From: Hermatobates lingyangjiaoensis
Taxonomy: Eukaryota > Arthropoda > Insecta > Hemiptera > Hermatobatidae
DNA length: 64,000 bases
Assembly (NCBI GenBank): GCA_026182355.1
Contig: JAPFBL010001928.1
Coordinates: 4,439,501 to 4,503,500, forward strand
Reading direction: 5' to 3'
Part shown: positions 1 to 11,914 of the stretch, in pieces
Layout: the number at the start of each line of letters is the position of its first letter
Numbering within the stretch: position 1 is the first letter of the stretch
Made by a program: the position numbers and the translations under genes
Notes under the pieces: generated by a model
What the model saw: the letters and a program-made list of their open reading frames with translations, nothing else
Told to the model about the DNA's origin: nothing
Database searches by the model: none

Positions 1-660
1 CTCAAATAACTTTTACTATTCAACAAAACTATTGTCCCCTAGTATCCCTAAATAATGAGATCATACCTCCAGCAACCACAGTACGCTACCTAGGACTACA
101 CTTTGACACACGCATGACATGGAACCCACACACAAGACTGAAACGAACAGAGACCAACAGACGTTACAAACGCCTTATAAGACTCTTAGACAGAAAATCA
201 AAACTCGCACTAACATGCAGACTCCACATATACAACACAATCTTGAAGCCTTCTTGGGCTTATGCTATAGAACTTTGGGGTTCTGCCAAACCTTCGAACA
301 TTCGTCCTATACAAGCAATCCAATCAAAAATACTCAGAAAACTCTCGCATCTCCCATTATACGTTCCAAACATTCACTGAGATCTTAAAGTCCCCTTCGT
401 TCGTGACTATAGTTATAAGACCGTTACAAACGATTCCATCCAAACCCACTTGATCAAAATCTTTCCCAACTAGTAATCCCCACAAACCCCACAAACCCCC
501 ACGAAGACGACTAAAACAGTCAGACATTCTCGTGCCACGTCATTTCCTGTTCGCGATTAGAATACAAATATATATGGAGTGCCACCAATGGGTGTTCGCC
601 CGATTTCTGCTACAAAATCAAACAGCTAAAGAACAAACCCTCAAACAAAAATTCCTTCTA
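1..660 (+). mobile_element. Jockey-clade LINE, truncated 3' end of reverse transcriptase ORF
   Basis: Reading from base 3, the frame gives the end of a non-LTR retrotransposon polymerase. The visible blocks are VRYLGLHFDTRMTW, then RLIRLLDRKSKLAL, then LHIYNTILKPSWAYAIELWG and IQSKILRKLSHLPLYVPN. In Jockey-clade elements these follow the palm domain in this order (YLGLxxDxxLTW, LKPxWxYGxxLWG, YVPN). The expected next block, DLKVPF, follows after an in-frame TGA at about 378-380, so the copy is dead. A later RRLKQSDIL-like stretch near 505-530 fits the end of the ORF. The element runs off the left edge, so the catalytic YADD box is not in the window. The RT identity is firm; the clade comes from motif recall. 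The right end is approximate. Confidence 0.82.
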
Positions 661-1254
661 AATACATAAAATTGTAGTCGAAATATCCAAAAATACAAAA
701 AAAAACTAGTTGAACATTAAAAATACATGATACAGCCATCTTATGGTCATTTTTCATTTTTTGATGACAAATACAATGCGCATAAAGCAAGCAGTTAGTC
801 CTAAGTGACTAATCATGAAGTAGTAACAGCACTAATCGGTGCCAGAACACCACTAAAATCGGAAAGCTTATAAAAGTGGATGTTTGATACACATAACACC
901 ATATTAGTAAAAATGGATACCATACAAACAGCTGTACACCATAATAAACATTTAATTGTGTGTATCAAGTGGCATGGTGTTTCGATTTGGAATGTATGAT
1001 CAGTGCCCTTTCCCCTGACCACAGCATTCTCTGTCAAATGTGTAATTCAGCGAACACCGATATTTAAATGGGTTCAGCTTATGGTTTTCAGAATCCAAGT
1101 ATAACGAGTCACTTTTTATGAAAATTCCTTATTGGTATGATTGAAATTTGTTTCGTATAAGCGTATAAAATAAATTAGCTTTCGAATTAATGCAAGTCCC
1201 GTGAAACTAACGAGATATAGGCTCTCCTAAGCATACATCAAATAAATATGATAA

Positions 1255-1978
1255 TTACATACATTGACCTGTTGTGGTCAACAGTCCTTCCACCTTTTTG
1301 CTATGCCACTGTGTGTTATTAAGAAAATTACATGAATGGAATATTTCCATCTTTTGGGTAAAAGGACATGCCGGACACGAGGGCAACGTAAGAGCTGCAC
1401 AAGATGAAATAATACCAACAGTATACATCAAAGTACCCTTGACATATATTAAAAGACAAGAACACATTAAAGGCATAGACAAATGGAACAATATATGGCT
1501 CAATGCAACCGAAGGGGTGGTAACAAAAACATACTTCAGGAATGTATATATAAGAAATAAAATTATACTGAACCATACATACAAGACAACAATGGTTCTA
1601 ACGGGACACGGTAGAAATAGGTCATATTTGTACTGATTCAAGCATGTCGATTCGCCCTACTGTCCCTGCAATGAAGGAGAGCAGACCTTTCAGCATACTG
1701 TATATAGCTGTCCAAACATGAATAATTATAAACAAAAACTAAAAAAAAATATCCTACAAGGAGGAACGTGGCTGGAAAAGAAAGAAAACCTAATCTCTAA
1801 GTACAGTAAAGACTTCTTTGGTTTTATAAACAACCTACCAATCGATGAATTATAACTGACATATATGCAGTTCAAATAACACTGTATTAGAAGACCTGTA
1901 ATCAAATGGGAACAGGTTAATAAAAATAAACTCCCTCATGGTAGGGTTACTACCCGTGAGGAAAACATAAAAAAAAAA
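1255..1978 (+). mobile_element. R1/I-like LINE, 5'-truncated RNase H plus C-terminal zinc knuckle
   Basis: One frame from about 1274 to 1854 reads FWVKGHAGHEGN, the signature of the RNase H domain carried by R1, I and related LINEs. After a spacer comes LTGHGRNRSYLY, then an in-frame TGA at 1634-1636 where these elements have Arg (CGA to TGA would explain it). The same frame continues FKHVDSPYCPCNEGEQTFQH and VYSCP, the C-x-C...H...C zinc knuckle that ends such ORFs, and stops at TAA 1852-1854. The last RNase H acidic residue (normally ADxxA after GNE) reads AAQ, so the nuclease would be inactive in any case. A short 3' UTR and an A-run near 1968-1978 close the element. It is a dead, 5'-truncated insertion. 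Confidence 0.82.
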
Positions 1979-2215
1979 CTGTGTGTTATTTAGATAGGGT
2001 ATTCATTTTCCCTTGCTACAACAAAACAGACTTACCGTTCGGAACGATTGCTCTTGTACCTCAAAAAACCTGCGTCTCCCATTCGGAGTATAGTAAATGT
2101 GATTCGTTTTGCATAGCCCTGGCTTTCAGTAATCTTTGCCACCGCATAAATAGTCATACAGCTACCGTCGACAGCCGTTCCAACCAACCATTCGACCAGA
2201 GGTACCAATAGAATT

Positions 2216-2410
2216 TGTTATTTATATGCAGTCACCTATCCAAGTACTACCCAATATTCCTTAACTTTATTGCCGTAATATTTGATGATGTAATTTTAGA
2301 CCGGTGTAGTTATGGGTGATCTACATAACCAGGATACTAAAAAAATGTGTTATTTACATGCGGTCACCTATCCAAGTACTAACTTGGAAATCGGTTTATT
2401 CAACATAACT
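2216..2410 (-). repeat. two 5S rRNA-like antisense fragments
   Basis: Two copies, at about 2224-2290 and 2346-2410, share the string CACCTATCCAAGTACTA preceded by GCAGT or GCGGT. This closely resembles the complement of the eukaryotic 5S rRNA internal region (GGTCACCCATCCAAGTACTAACC). A third, shorter relative lies at about 62766-62815. The flanks diverge from 5S, so these look like parts of a 5S-derived SINE or old 5S retrocopies, not functional genes. The assignment is from memory of the 5S sequence and was not aligned. Confidence 0.45.
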
Positions 2411-2419
2411 ACGGCATTT

Positions 2420-4550
2420 TACTTTAATGAAAAAGCCCTAAAGCAATAAAAAACGGTTAAGCTAAATACAGAGTTGTGTAAGTTATTCCATAGAACTGAA
2501 ATTGACACTGTTTTATTTCTGACACCAACTATGTGTAACCGAGATTTGGTGGTGGGCAGGGTTTCCCAACAAGTGAAACAAATATTTGGCACGGTAGCAA
2601 AGGTTTAGTAATGCCCGTTTACAGTTACAAAAATAATAAATGCTGATTAAAAATTGTATATACGTTTTTCAATAACTTTCTGTACATATAATTGTCACAA
2701 AGGTGTTGAACACTACGGACTATGGAGATGTCATTTAAAGAAAAACTGAAACTCTGAATGACCATGGTCATAAACATGATGCTCGTTTACTTTTTTTTAA
2801 GTATCTATTAATGTGCTGTTAGAAGATTTACTGAAATCTATTTTTAGAGCTGTTTGATTGAATGAGCCATTCGCGCGAACTATCGACGACTTGGAATGAA
2901 TCATGCTCCGTATGGCACAAAGTGAAGGCGATTAGTGTTTTTATGGCAGATCGTTAGGGATGGACCGTGACACCAGTCCACTGCAGCCTCGACTTTGATT
3001 ACGCAGTTTCAGTCAACCTTTTCAAACCCATACAAACTTCCAATAAAAAATGATACAAAACGAAACTATTTAAGCTATGTTAACTATACAAAGGTATTCT
3101 TTAACAAGAAAACTGAAAAATAGTCAAATAACATAAAAGAAAACTATGTTATTTTATTTTTTTATGTTATTTTTTTTTAAATATAAAATGAAAAAATCAC
3201 GGTGATCAACTTATTACTAAATACTTCTACTGTGCATCCATCCCTAATTCTCTTATCTCCAATTATAAATCTAGTCAGCTGCTTCCTCCTTCTGGAATAG
3301 GGATTACCATTGACACAGCGGTACAGACTCGACAATCACATTTCATAAGCAGGTAATTGTTAATTCGTTACAATAAATCGAATTAAGTGAAATAGCATAA
3401 TTTACCGTAGCGCACACGAGAATTTCTGGTGGTTTTGAAAATTCAAGTGTACCGCAGAACTGTATTGACAAATACTGTACGTTTTGTAAAAAAACACTGT
3501 AAGCGTTTGACTACTCTATCATCTTTCATACACGCAGATATGGTAATATTTGCAATTGATTCACTAATAATATTTACTCCCCATACTGTAAATCAAATAT
3601 ACTTGTGCGCTAGTATGTATATACTAGTTACTCTACTAGGATACCACCCGCCTACTATAAACAGCTATCCTACCTACTCTCTAATTATCCTCCCTGTAAT
3701 CTAATCTCTCTAATTTTCCTCCCTCTCTGTTTTACTCCTCAAAACGTTGAACCAGAAATTAGACACCTATATGTACTTTAACTATTATATTAAAGACCAA
3801 AAAATCGACTCGATTAAAATATTCCAGTTTAAATGTAAATTAAATCGAAAAATTGAAATCTCACAAATTAAAAATGTTAATAAAATGCAATTTATAAGTG
3901 ACGCTCTAGTATTGAAAATTGGGTAATTGTATCTTATTATATCTCTTATTACTTAAAAACTAACTTTAAATCGCAAATAATGAATTATTATTCTTTTAAA
4001 TAATAATAGACATTTCTTTTGCTATTTTCTGTTTATACATAGCAGTTGAGAAATCAGAAAGGTAATACCATATCATATTATACTCGTAATACACGTATAT
4101 GTCAGAATACACGTCATTGTTATTAAAAATATTATTACAGTATAGCTATATTCATTTTTGTACTTATTTATTATTAATTGGGTAATCCTAATTTTACAGA
4201 TGCTGTTATAATTTAAAAAGGAGTAGATATTAATAATAAAATATATAAAAAGAAAGAAAAACCTTCTACAAGTGACATTAGTTAAAATTATATTCTACGA
4301 AAAAAGAATAAAATTCCAAACTAGTAGATTTAAGGTTTTGAAATACAGGCTGAAAAAAAAACTCGATTTTGACTCTGAACAGATATAAAGAAGTCGAAAA
4401 TACGAAAAGCTACCAAGAAAAAAAAAAGACAAAAATAAATTGATGACATAAGGTGAAAGGCCTGAGAGCATTTCTTTAAATCCTTTTTTTCATAGTGGCT
4501 TTTCATTTACTGATAACATCAAGTGTCTATTGTAATTATGTATAATGTAT
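2420..4550. other. AT-rich stretch without recognisable gene
   Basis: No exon with coherent coding bias, RNA gene or clear transposon was recognised. The open frame at 3429-3704 has no family features and ordinary AT-rich background composition. Confidence 0.5.
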
Positions 4551-4558
4551 GTAAATTT

Positions 4559-4784
4559 GTAAAAGTTGTAAGCAGTCCTTCATTTAAACATATATTGTTA
4601 AATAACGCCCCATATTTGGCTTGTATCTACTCCAGAGTAAAACTTTCTTCACGAACTGCTGGGTCGTAAGTTCTAATATTTGTAAAAGTTGGAAGCAGTC
4701 CTCCATTGAAACATATATTGTTATAAATAACGCCCCATATAGATACAAGCCAAATATGGGGCGTTATTTAACAATATATGTATG
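4559..4784. repeat. direct plus inverted repeat cluster
   Basis: A block of about 57 bp at 4559-4615 (GTAAAAGTTGTAAGCAGTCC to ACGCCCCATAT) recurs at 4681-4741 with a few changes. The end of the first copy (about 4588-4630) is then repeated inverted at 4741-4781 (AGATACAAGCCAAATATGGG and on). The result is a potential stem of about 40 bp with an arm duplication, typical of a decayed foldback element. Confidence 0.7.
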
Positions 4785-4984
4785 TAAATTATAAACAAAG
4801 AAAAAAATTAATGGTCCAAAAGTAAAGTAAACTAAGTTTTAAGAAAAAAGAACGGATAAAAGGCTAATGTAAATCTCTTGGGTGTCTAAAAATACATCAT
4901 CATCATCATTAGTATAAAAGAAAAGCTTGACTCATCTATGATGAATGGTGAAATTATTGACGAAGGCTATACATACACGTACAT

Positions 4985-5150
4985 TCAATGATCAAACCAC
5001 AATACCATGTATGTAATTCAGTTTTGAAATGTGAATTGATATTTTTACAAATATCGAACTCGAATCGATATTAATAAATTTGCTAATGTATGTAATGGGA
5101 GAATGGTTTGATCGTTGATTGTTATTTCACGTGTTTATCGTGAAATCTTG
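4985..5150. mobile_element. decayed foldback element, CACGTGAAATAAC-type ends
   Basis: The string CAATGATCAAACCACAAT near 4987 pairs with GGTTTGATCGTTGATTG near 5105. The right side continues TTATTTCACGTGTTTATCGTGAAATC. The same end sequence borders the palindromes at 15.8 kb and 45.0 kb, so this is a third, internally diverged copy. Confidence 0.6.
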
Positions 5151-5159
5151 TTATAGATG

Positions 5160-5266
5160 AACATAGGGAGGAAAGATAACAAAGTGACAGAGAAAGGTAT
5201 ATGGAGAGAGAGATAGAGAAAGAGAGAGAGAGAGACAAGAGAGACAGAGAAAGATGAAGAGAGAGA

Positions 5267-5325
<59 letters not shown>
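5160..5325. repeat. (GA)n microsatellite
   Basis: The tract is almost pure AG dinucleotide, especially 5267-5323. The Ser/Leu-rich open frame read from its complement is a repeat artefact. Confidence 0.95.
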
Positions 5326-5326
<1 letters not shown>

Positions 5327-5399
5327 AAAATAATAAAGCATATATATTTTCACAGGTGACAATAAAAATATAAAGATAGTTTTATTAATAATGTTGCAG

Positions 5400-7570
5400 T
5401 GAAGTTAATGCTTTCATCTTTATGCATTGTTTAGGGCAGTAATAAATAATGGGAGCTAATCTATTGACCTTTGATTATCTTGGAATGCGATAAGAGATAG
5501 GATGGTCATAGGCACACTAAAGTGGCTGGGCTAGAGAGTAGTACTGCTAAAAAAGTGAGCAATAGTTTACTTACCACTTGGAACTCATTTGCCGAGTTGT
5601 TTGACGTTCCAATGAATGAGCGAAATTCTTTTGTAAAGACGCTTGATACACTACGTGAATACGTGCAAGTGTGGCAAACAATGAGTAATCCGTCCTGTTG
5701 AGCTTGCTTATTGAATGAGGCGTTCTCAAGCGACAACCAATCAGAGTGGAGAACGTATGACACGCGTGTTTATTACGTAGCGGGTTGAACTGCGTGATAC
5801 GGGGCGTCGTCAGTTAGGTAGGCGACAGTGTTGAGCTAGAAAGCGCCTAGGAAGGTCGAATAGTTTTATTTTTATAAGTGATGAGGCGATGGGGGGGGGG
5901 GGGGGGGGAAGGAGGGTGTATAGAACAAACCTTGGCCAAAGTCAAGGCAAGCTGAACAGAATCGGCTGAAGGGAAATGCGAACTTGTATCGCGAACTGCG
6001 CATCGCTGCCTGTAAATGACCTACGCACCGGAGCCAGATAGCGAGCTTGAATTGAGCTCTACGTCGTAACGCTCCAACTCCATTGCATAACACTTCTGAC
6101 CTCTAATAAAGCAAAGGCAAATCCTACCATAAGATACTGTTATCGACCTTAATCACAACCTTAGTGACTCACCTCTGTGTCGCACACTATAAACACTATC
6201 ATACACATTTACAACAGACGCAAGACCAATCAGCCTACCTTTTATTTATAATAGCGAACATATGAACCCAGTAGATCCCCACACAATACATTCAAAACTA
6301 TATCCCAATTTACAAATATTTCTAACAATCGCAATTATTCCATAAATAAACTCGATAAAAAGTTGAAACCTCAAATACTTCAAGAGCTTTAACATAAAGA
6401 AAAACTGTTTTCATTTTAAAGCCCTCCCTTTCTAGCTTAAATTATTCTACCGCATTTTAAGAATGTTTTAAAGTTTTTTATAGTAACCTTGAGTATAGAT
6501 TTCTCCACATTTTTTTTTTAATTTAAAATAAATAATTTATTTCTAACTATATTTAAGAGCGGAGCCCTCCTTGGGTTGGAGGAGCCCATATGTAATTCTT
6601 CCTCTTTGTCGCACTCATGATATCTAAAACATGCAAGAATTAGACAGACGTTACGGTATAAAGAACACCAGTTTACTGATACTCATTAAAAGGTACGAAG
6701 TGCATTCAGTAACTTTCACTCATTGCTTCTTATCAAAAAGGCAATTATACTTCACTTTAGTCTAATCATCTACCGTACAATCAGTTTCTAAAGCAGGAAT
6801 AATATAAACTGAAAAAAAAAATACCAATTACTGCATTCTTAACAACAAAGGGAAGAATTGTCTTCCAAGTCGATTTTGACCTTCAAACTATGTCTAATGC
6901 ACTCTGTTTACGATAAAACATGAATGACTTTACTAATTGAATTAAAAAACGAGTATTCAATATAATCAATACTACGGTCTTCATAAAAACAGGACAAAAG
7001 TAATAATAATAATTATAAACAGTTCTTACCCGAATAGATGTGGAGTCCGGGGTGTCCTAGTGACAACATGCTTGTCACCTACTACTACTTTTCTAAATAA
7101 AGAGGAATGGAATCCTCAGTCCAAGTCTGTACGATATCGCGTACAGAAATGGTGTTTATTAAAATGATATCAAGTTCAATAAACTCAAATCAACTAGAGT
7201 GTAGGACTACCAAAAATCTAATGTTAATGATTGATATTAAACAAATAATATACCGTCTTACATCGTACACTGCTGCCGTAGCTCTTGGACCGGTTTCGGG
7301 TGTCACCCATCTTCAACAAGAACTGATCTAAGGAATCCTACCTTTCTGATATATATATAACATACCTACTATCCCAATGCTGCCTAGATTTTATTATTTA
7401 ATTATTTTAACTCTATTTTATTATTATTTTAGTTATTATTATTCAGTCTAATTCTTTTCCTATTATTTTCGTCTTTGTCAAGTCTGTCAAGTCGTAATGA
7501 CGAAATGCATGAAGTTAATGATTGAGCCCGAGAGATGAGTTAGTGCCAATGAGGTATTAAACTTATTTAA
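5400..7570. other. no gene seen; includes a GC-richer patch with a long G run
   Basis: Bases 5480-6160 are less AT-rich than the surroundings and contain an uninterrupted G tract of about 18 near 5891-5908. No coding or RNA family was recognised. The remainder is ordinary AT-rich sequence. Confidence 0.5.
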
Positions 7571-7574
7571 GTGT

Positions 7575-7774
7575 GACAAAAAGGACACACAGAAATGAAA
7601 CAGAAACTCACTACTATATTTTGATGGCCTCGTCATCAACAAGATAGAAACGAGTCATTCCGCTCTGTCGTTGTGGAGCGAATTGGGGAGCGACTCGTTT
7701 CTATCTTCCTGATGACGAGGCCATCGAAATATAGTAGTGAGTTTCTGTTTCATTTCTGTGTCCTTTTTTTTGTC
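7575..7774. mobile_element. palindromic (foldback) MITE, family 1
   Basis: The left arm (7575-7656, starting GACAAAAAGGACACACAGAA) is repeated inverted at 7692-7774 (ending TTTCTGTGTCCTTTTTTTTGTC), so arms of about 82 bp flank a loop of about 35 bp. Each arm carries CTGATGACGAGGCCATCGAAA or its complement. A (TA)n tract follows at about 7781-7810. There is no coding capacity. Confidence 0.88.
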
Positions 7775-7853
7775 AATTTGTATTATATATATATATATAG
7801 TATATATATAAACTTCGAATAAAATGAATAGGTCCAATGAGGACAATAAACTA

Positions 7854-8086
7854 TTTAACACATAGAAAAGAACACAGAAAGACACTACAGAAACTCACTT
7901 CGATATTTCGACATGCCGTCGTCATCGGAAGAAGTGTGAAGTACTCGCGTTGAAAGTAAACTACTACTGTAGTAGTTTGCTTCTCAATGCGGAGTACTTC
8001 GTTCACTTCTTCCGATGACGACGGCATGTCGAAATATCGAAGTGAGTTTCTGTAGTGTCTTTCTGTGTTCTTTTCTATGTGTTAAA
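7854..8086. mobile_element. palindromic (foldback) MITE, family 1
   Basis: This is a near-perfect hairpin over its full length of about 233 bp. It starts TTTAACACATAGAAAAGAAC and ends with the complement, and its centre is a smaller palindrome (CTACTACTGTAGTAG). The inner arms hold CGACGGCATGTCGAAATATC next to GAAGTGAGTTTCTGTAGTGT, the same arrangement as the element at 7575. A (TA)n tract abuts the right end (8088-8109). Confidence 0.9.
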
Positions 8087-8479
8087 GTATATATATATAT
8101 ATATATATAGACATATATTCGAATGATGCATATACTGCCTAATGGAATAGGACTAAAATAAATTAGGTGTTGTGTAAATACCGTTAATTCATATTTATTA
8201 CTCTTTTAATGTAACATTAATGCTTTTCATTTCAAACCATTCTTACTTCTGCCATAAAAAAGTTTTAAATAAAATGAAAACATGAGCATTGAGAGTTTGC
8301 TGAGATAAGCAAATATGCTAATCTTGAGAAAACAGCATGCTCTATCTGCTCTCTAGCAACAGTTTTCAGAATCCAAAAGCCGGTGTGCATGCTTGATATC
8401 AATGACAGATTGATTAAGCAAGCTTAAAATAAACCAACAGATTGACCTTAATAAAGTTGAAGTCAATCGTCACCAAAGG

Positions 8480-8911
8480 AGAGGAGAGAGAGGGGGGGGG
8501 AAGAGGAGGAGAGGAGAGAGAGGGGAGGGAAGAGAGATAGAGAGAGAGGGGGGGAAGGGAGAGTGGAGAGAGAGGGAGAGGAGAGGGAGGGAGAGGGAGA
8601 GAGAGGGGGAGGGAAGAGAGAGAGGAGAGGGGGGGAAGAGAGAGAGAAGAGAGGGAGAGAGAGGGAGGGAAGAGAGGAGGGAGAGTGGAGAGAGAGAGGG
8701 GGGGAGAAGAAGAGAGAGAGGGGGGGAGGAGGAGAGAGGAGGGAAGAGAGAGAGGGAGGGAAATAGAAGAGAGGGAGGGAGAGTGGGAGAGAGAGAGAGG
8801 GGGGAGGGAAAGAGAGAGAGAGGGGGGGAAGAGAGAGAGAGAGAGGAGGGAGGGAGGGAAATAGAGAGAGAGGGAGAGAGAGAGAGAGGGGAGGGAGAGA
8901 GAGAGAGAGGG
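8480..8911. repeat. long (GAGAGG)n-type purine repeat
   Basis: About 430 bp of almost pure A/G with G-rich variants (GAGAGG, GGGAGG, AGAGAG) forms an extended polypurine strand. Open frames on both strands (Glu/Arg/Gly-rich forward, Ser/Leu/Pro-rich reverse) follow from the repeat composition and are not called as genes. Confidence 0.95.
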
Positions 8912-8984
8912 ACGCTAAGTGCATTTGCAAAGCGATGGTTGCTCTTTCAAACAAGCCATTCAATTTGCACCTTCCTCATGACGG

Positions 8985-9130
8985 TTATACCGAAATGTGA
9001 TGTAGGGTCGTGGAAGCTCGCCTCCGCGTGGTCCACCTCGGGCGTATCTCGGAGGCTATGTTTGCCCAATCCTCGGCTAGAGCTTGTTGCTCCCGAGATG
9101 CGGCGAAAGTGCTTTCACGTAAAAAAGGCA
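8985..9130 (+). repeat. interspersed repeat R-C fragment
   Basis: The segment GTAGGGTCGTGGAAGCTCGCCTCCGCG... is shared with 45860-45905 (GTAGGTCGTGGAAGCCCGCC). Its surroundings match the repeat seen inverted at 23.5 kb. It is a GC-richer old repeat without recognisable coding content. Confidence 0.55.
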
Positions 9131-9229
9131 TCAGTCTGTTTTGATGTTATGATCTGCGATATAGCTGTAAAGGTGGGTGCGCGAAATAATACCAAAATAG
9201 GTTATACCGAAAACTTGAAATCGTAAGTA

Positions 9230-10575
9230 TATTCATCTGATATATGTGTTCCTATATTTCGTTCTAAACGTTTGCATCCTACATGGATAAGTGTTTTAAA
9301 TTTAATATTTTAATCTATAAATTTCAATTTTCAGGATATATAAATATTAAGGTAGTAGTTATCGATTTAATTATTATGCTTAAACGATATGTTTGGTTCG
9401 TTTAAAAAAAAAAAAATTTATTTCATGGATTTTGTTTCAGATATCATAATAGCCAGTGGTGTTAACACTACTATATCAAACCAGTTAGAAAAACAACAGC
9501 AGAGGAAGCGGTAAGACTGGATAAACTCACTGCATTAACAACCCAAAAGCCAGCAGAGAAGGCGGTCCTGAATGATTCAACTGTAGTACTAATTGTATTA
9601 GTTTGTTCAGGAATTGAAGTATTATTCTTTATAATGACTAGTCACATCACTATTTCCCAGTCCATGGAGTTGTACTGGTTTGAATCGCAGTTGTTTATCA
9701 TAAGCAAGGACTGACATGTTCAGTTGTTTATCTTAAGCAAGGACTGACATGTTCAGTTGTTTGTCCGCCACACCAAGGTCGCTAACCAGGCCACAGACCT
9801 GTACTGGCCTTGTGTCATTCTATTAGATGCACACAAACAAATAAAATGCCATTATATCAATTCATTGTTTACTATGGATATTAGATATTGTTTTATATGA
9901 ATATATGACCATCATCCAGGCTGTTTCGCTAAAGCTAAATGAAAGCTAAAAAAAAAAATAAATAACTAAACTATCTTTATATTGAGCTGAGTAAACTATG
10001 TCATAATAGAAACACAGAGGGCGGGTCTGTGATAATATATTTTGCACGAAGCCATGTCTGGCGAGAAGTGACTGGAATCGGCTGCGCTAAGCACAGTATA
10101 AGTCTGCACGGTGCAGCGCACTCGTGACGTCATCATAAGCTCAATCGATTCTGCGGCTTTCCCTGCAGACGTAGTAAATCAATGATGACTGCGTAGATCC
10201 TTGAGTAAATACACAGATCATTACCCCTTTAATACACTTCAACAATATAAAACAGTTACCTCCAGTTAATAAAACCTTTAAGGTAACACAGAGGATATTT
10301 TAAATTAAACATTCTTGCATTGTAATTTAATATAAACATGTTATTTGTTAAAAAAGATTTTAGAATTAGTAATGTGTAACTATTACTCTTTATAACGATT
10401 CGGGAAACCGTTCCATTGAAACAACGAACGATTCCGTGTACGTGGTAATTAGCACCTCCTCGCTAGAAGACTACTACTCCTGAATTATTGTCCTACGAGT
10501 ATTACTGTTATTACATTTTGCAGTGACGTCAGTAAGTATTGTCAGCAGCTATTATATGAATATGCGTTTTTGTTA
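9230..10575. other. no gene seen; short tandem duplication near 9690-9765
   Basis: A block of about 37 bp (AAGCAAGGACTGACATGTTC with flanks) is duplicated in tandem near 9690-9765. Bases 10010-10200 are GC-richer but have no recognisable function. Confidence 0.5.
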
Positions 10576-10583
10576 CCTTATGG

Positions 10584-11087
10584 CAGGGGTTCGCAACCTT
10601 TGTTTGCTTGTGGACCCCCTGAGAGCTATTTTACCATCTGTAGACCTCCACTGACCCCCCCCCCCCTCAACGGATACTTAAAAAGAATAATAATGTAAAT
10701 TTTCAAACATTTCATTTGTTTTTAACTAGTAAATAATTCCAATGCATTAACTACGTGATATGAGATATAAAAATCTATTTAAAACAATAAAAAAATGTTT
10801 TTTCATTAACATTTTAACAACTATGTTGAAATACGTTGTAAAAGAATCATTTTTTAATATAACATAAAAAAAATTATAATAGGACATTTTAAGACATTGG
10901 AATACTATAACAAAGTGACGAGGATATAGGGCCTTCTGTTTCAATTATTATGTTTCACGGTTTGATATATTTTTGGTTGTTCTATCCTGATGTAACATGT
11001 AGCACTAACCATGATCCATGGACCCTCTAAATACTATATGTCCTCGTGGATCCCTGGGGTTCATGTGGACCACGCTGAGAACCATTG
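10584..11087. mobile_element. hAT-type non-autonomous element with perfect 8-bp TSD
   Basis: The left end reads CAGGGGTTCGCAACC and the right end GCTGAGAACCATTG, imperfect inverted repeats of the CAGxGGTTCxCAACC type typical of hAT elements. The element is flanked on both sides by CCTTATGG (10576-10583 and 11088-11095), an exact 8-bp target-site duplication as hAT transposases make. Its 504 bp hold no transposase frame, and the interior is AT-rich. The intact duplication suggests a fairly recent insertion. Confidence 0.9.
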
Positions 11088-11914
11088 CCTTATGGTCTTA
11101 TAGGTCATGAGTTATAAAGCGGCCCGTATTCTAGGATTAGGTGTCTTGAAAGGAGATCAAAAGGGACGATAGGTTCTACAGGTTTTTAAGAGTATTGACC
11201 AACGACCAACAAATATTACCATGCACAACAGTGCATGTCGTAAATAGCAGTTCCGGACCAGAGGCCCACAACTGTTAGATTCTCATCCTGCTGTTTTTGT
11301 TAGGTCAGTAAACATTGTCAAGAATGGGGGAGTCAGTCAGTAAGGGAATGTGTCGTCTTCGTGGTCGTTTGGTCTTCAGGCTTTGCATTCTCTGAGGTAC
11401 TGTATACTTTTGGAGTCATGTGGTCGTCATTTTTCGTTCAAGTAGGAAACTTTGAGGCTCGTGGGATTAGGAAAGGTTGGGAGTAGGATTTAGTTCCCGA
11501 ACAAGGAGATTTGGATGGGTTGACAGTTTTACTGTCTTCATTACTGGCAAGGCGACTAATGTAGCAATCAATTGATTCCAAACTCAAATCATGTTGAATA
11601 TCAACATTTTTGGCGTACCATGGAGCCCTAGCTATAAGGCAGGCACATTTATTCTGTACTATTTGGATGCAGTTAAGAGTATTGGAGAAGATTGTACAAG
11701 ATGATTTAGGCAGGTTTATGTATCAATCGTAGTAGGTCAACGGATCTAGTAATCAATCGACTTCCATCTCAAATCATGTTACATATCCACATTTTTGGAG
11801 TGTAAAAGAGCCATACATTTCTGAAGGAGATTAAACTATAAAGCGGTTACATTTTTCTAGACCCATTTCGATTCTGGTTTCTTTCGTCGTCGCAGAATTT
11901 AGTCAAACCCTATA

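Noticed and set aside
1328..1641. Minus-strand frames opposite the LINE RNase H region
   Set aside because: They are the complement of a recognised coding frame.
7709..7737. Calling the CTGATGA...GAAA motif an active hammerhead ribozyme
   Set aside because: There is one extra base after CUGANGA, the stem in this copy is weak, and the cleavage-site side cannot be defined; kept only as a resemblance.
8463..8963. 166-residue Ser/Leu/Pro-rich open frame and its Glu/Arg/Gly-rich counterpart
   Set aside because: Both come from the polypurine repeat; any frame stays open there.
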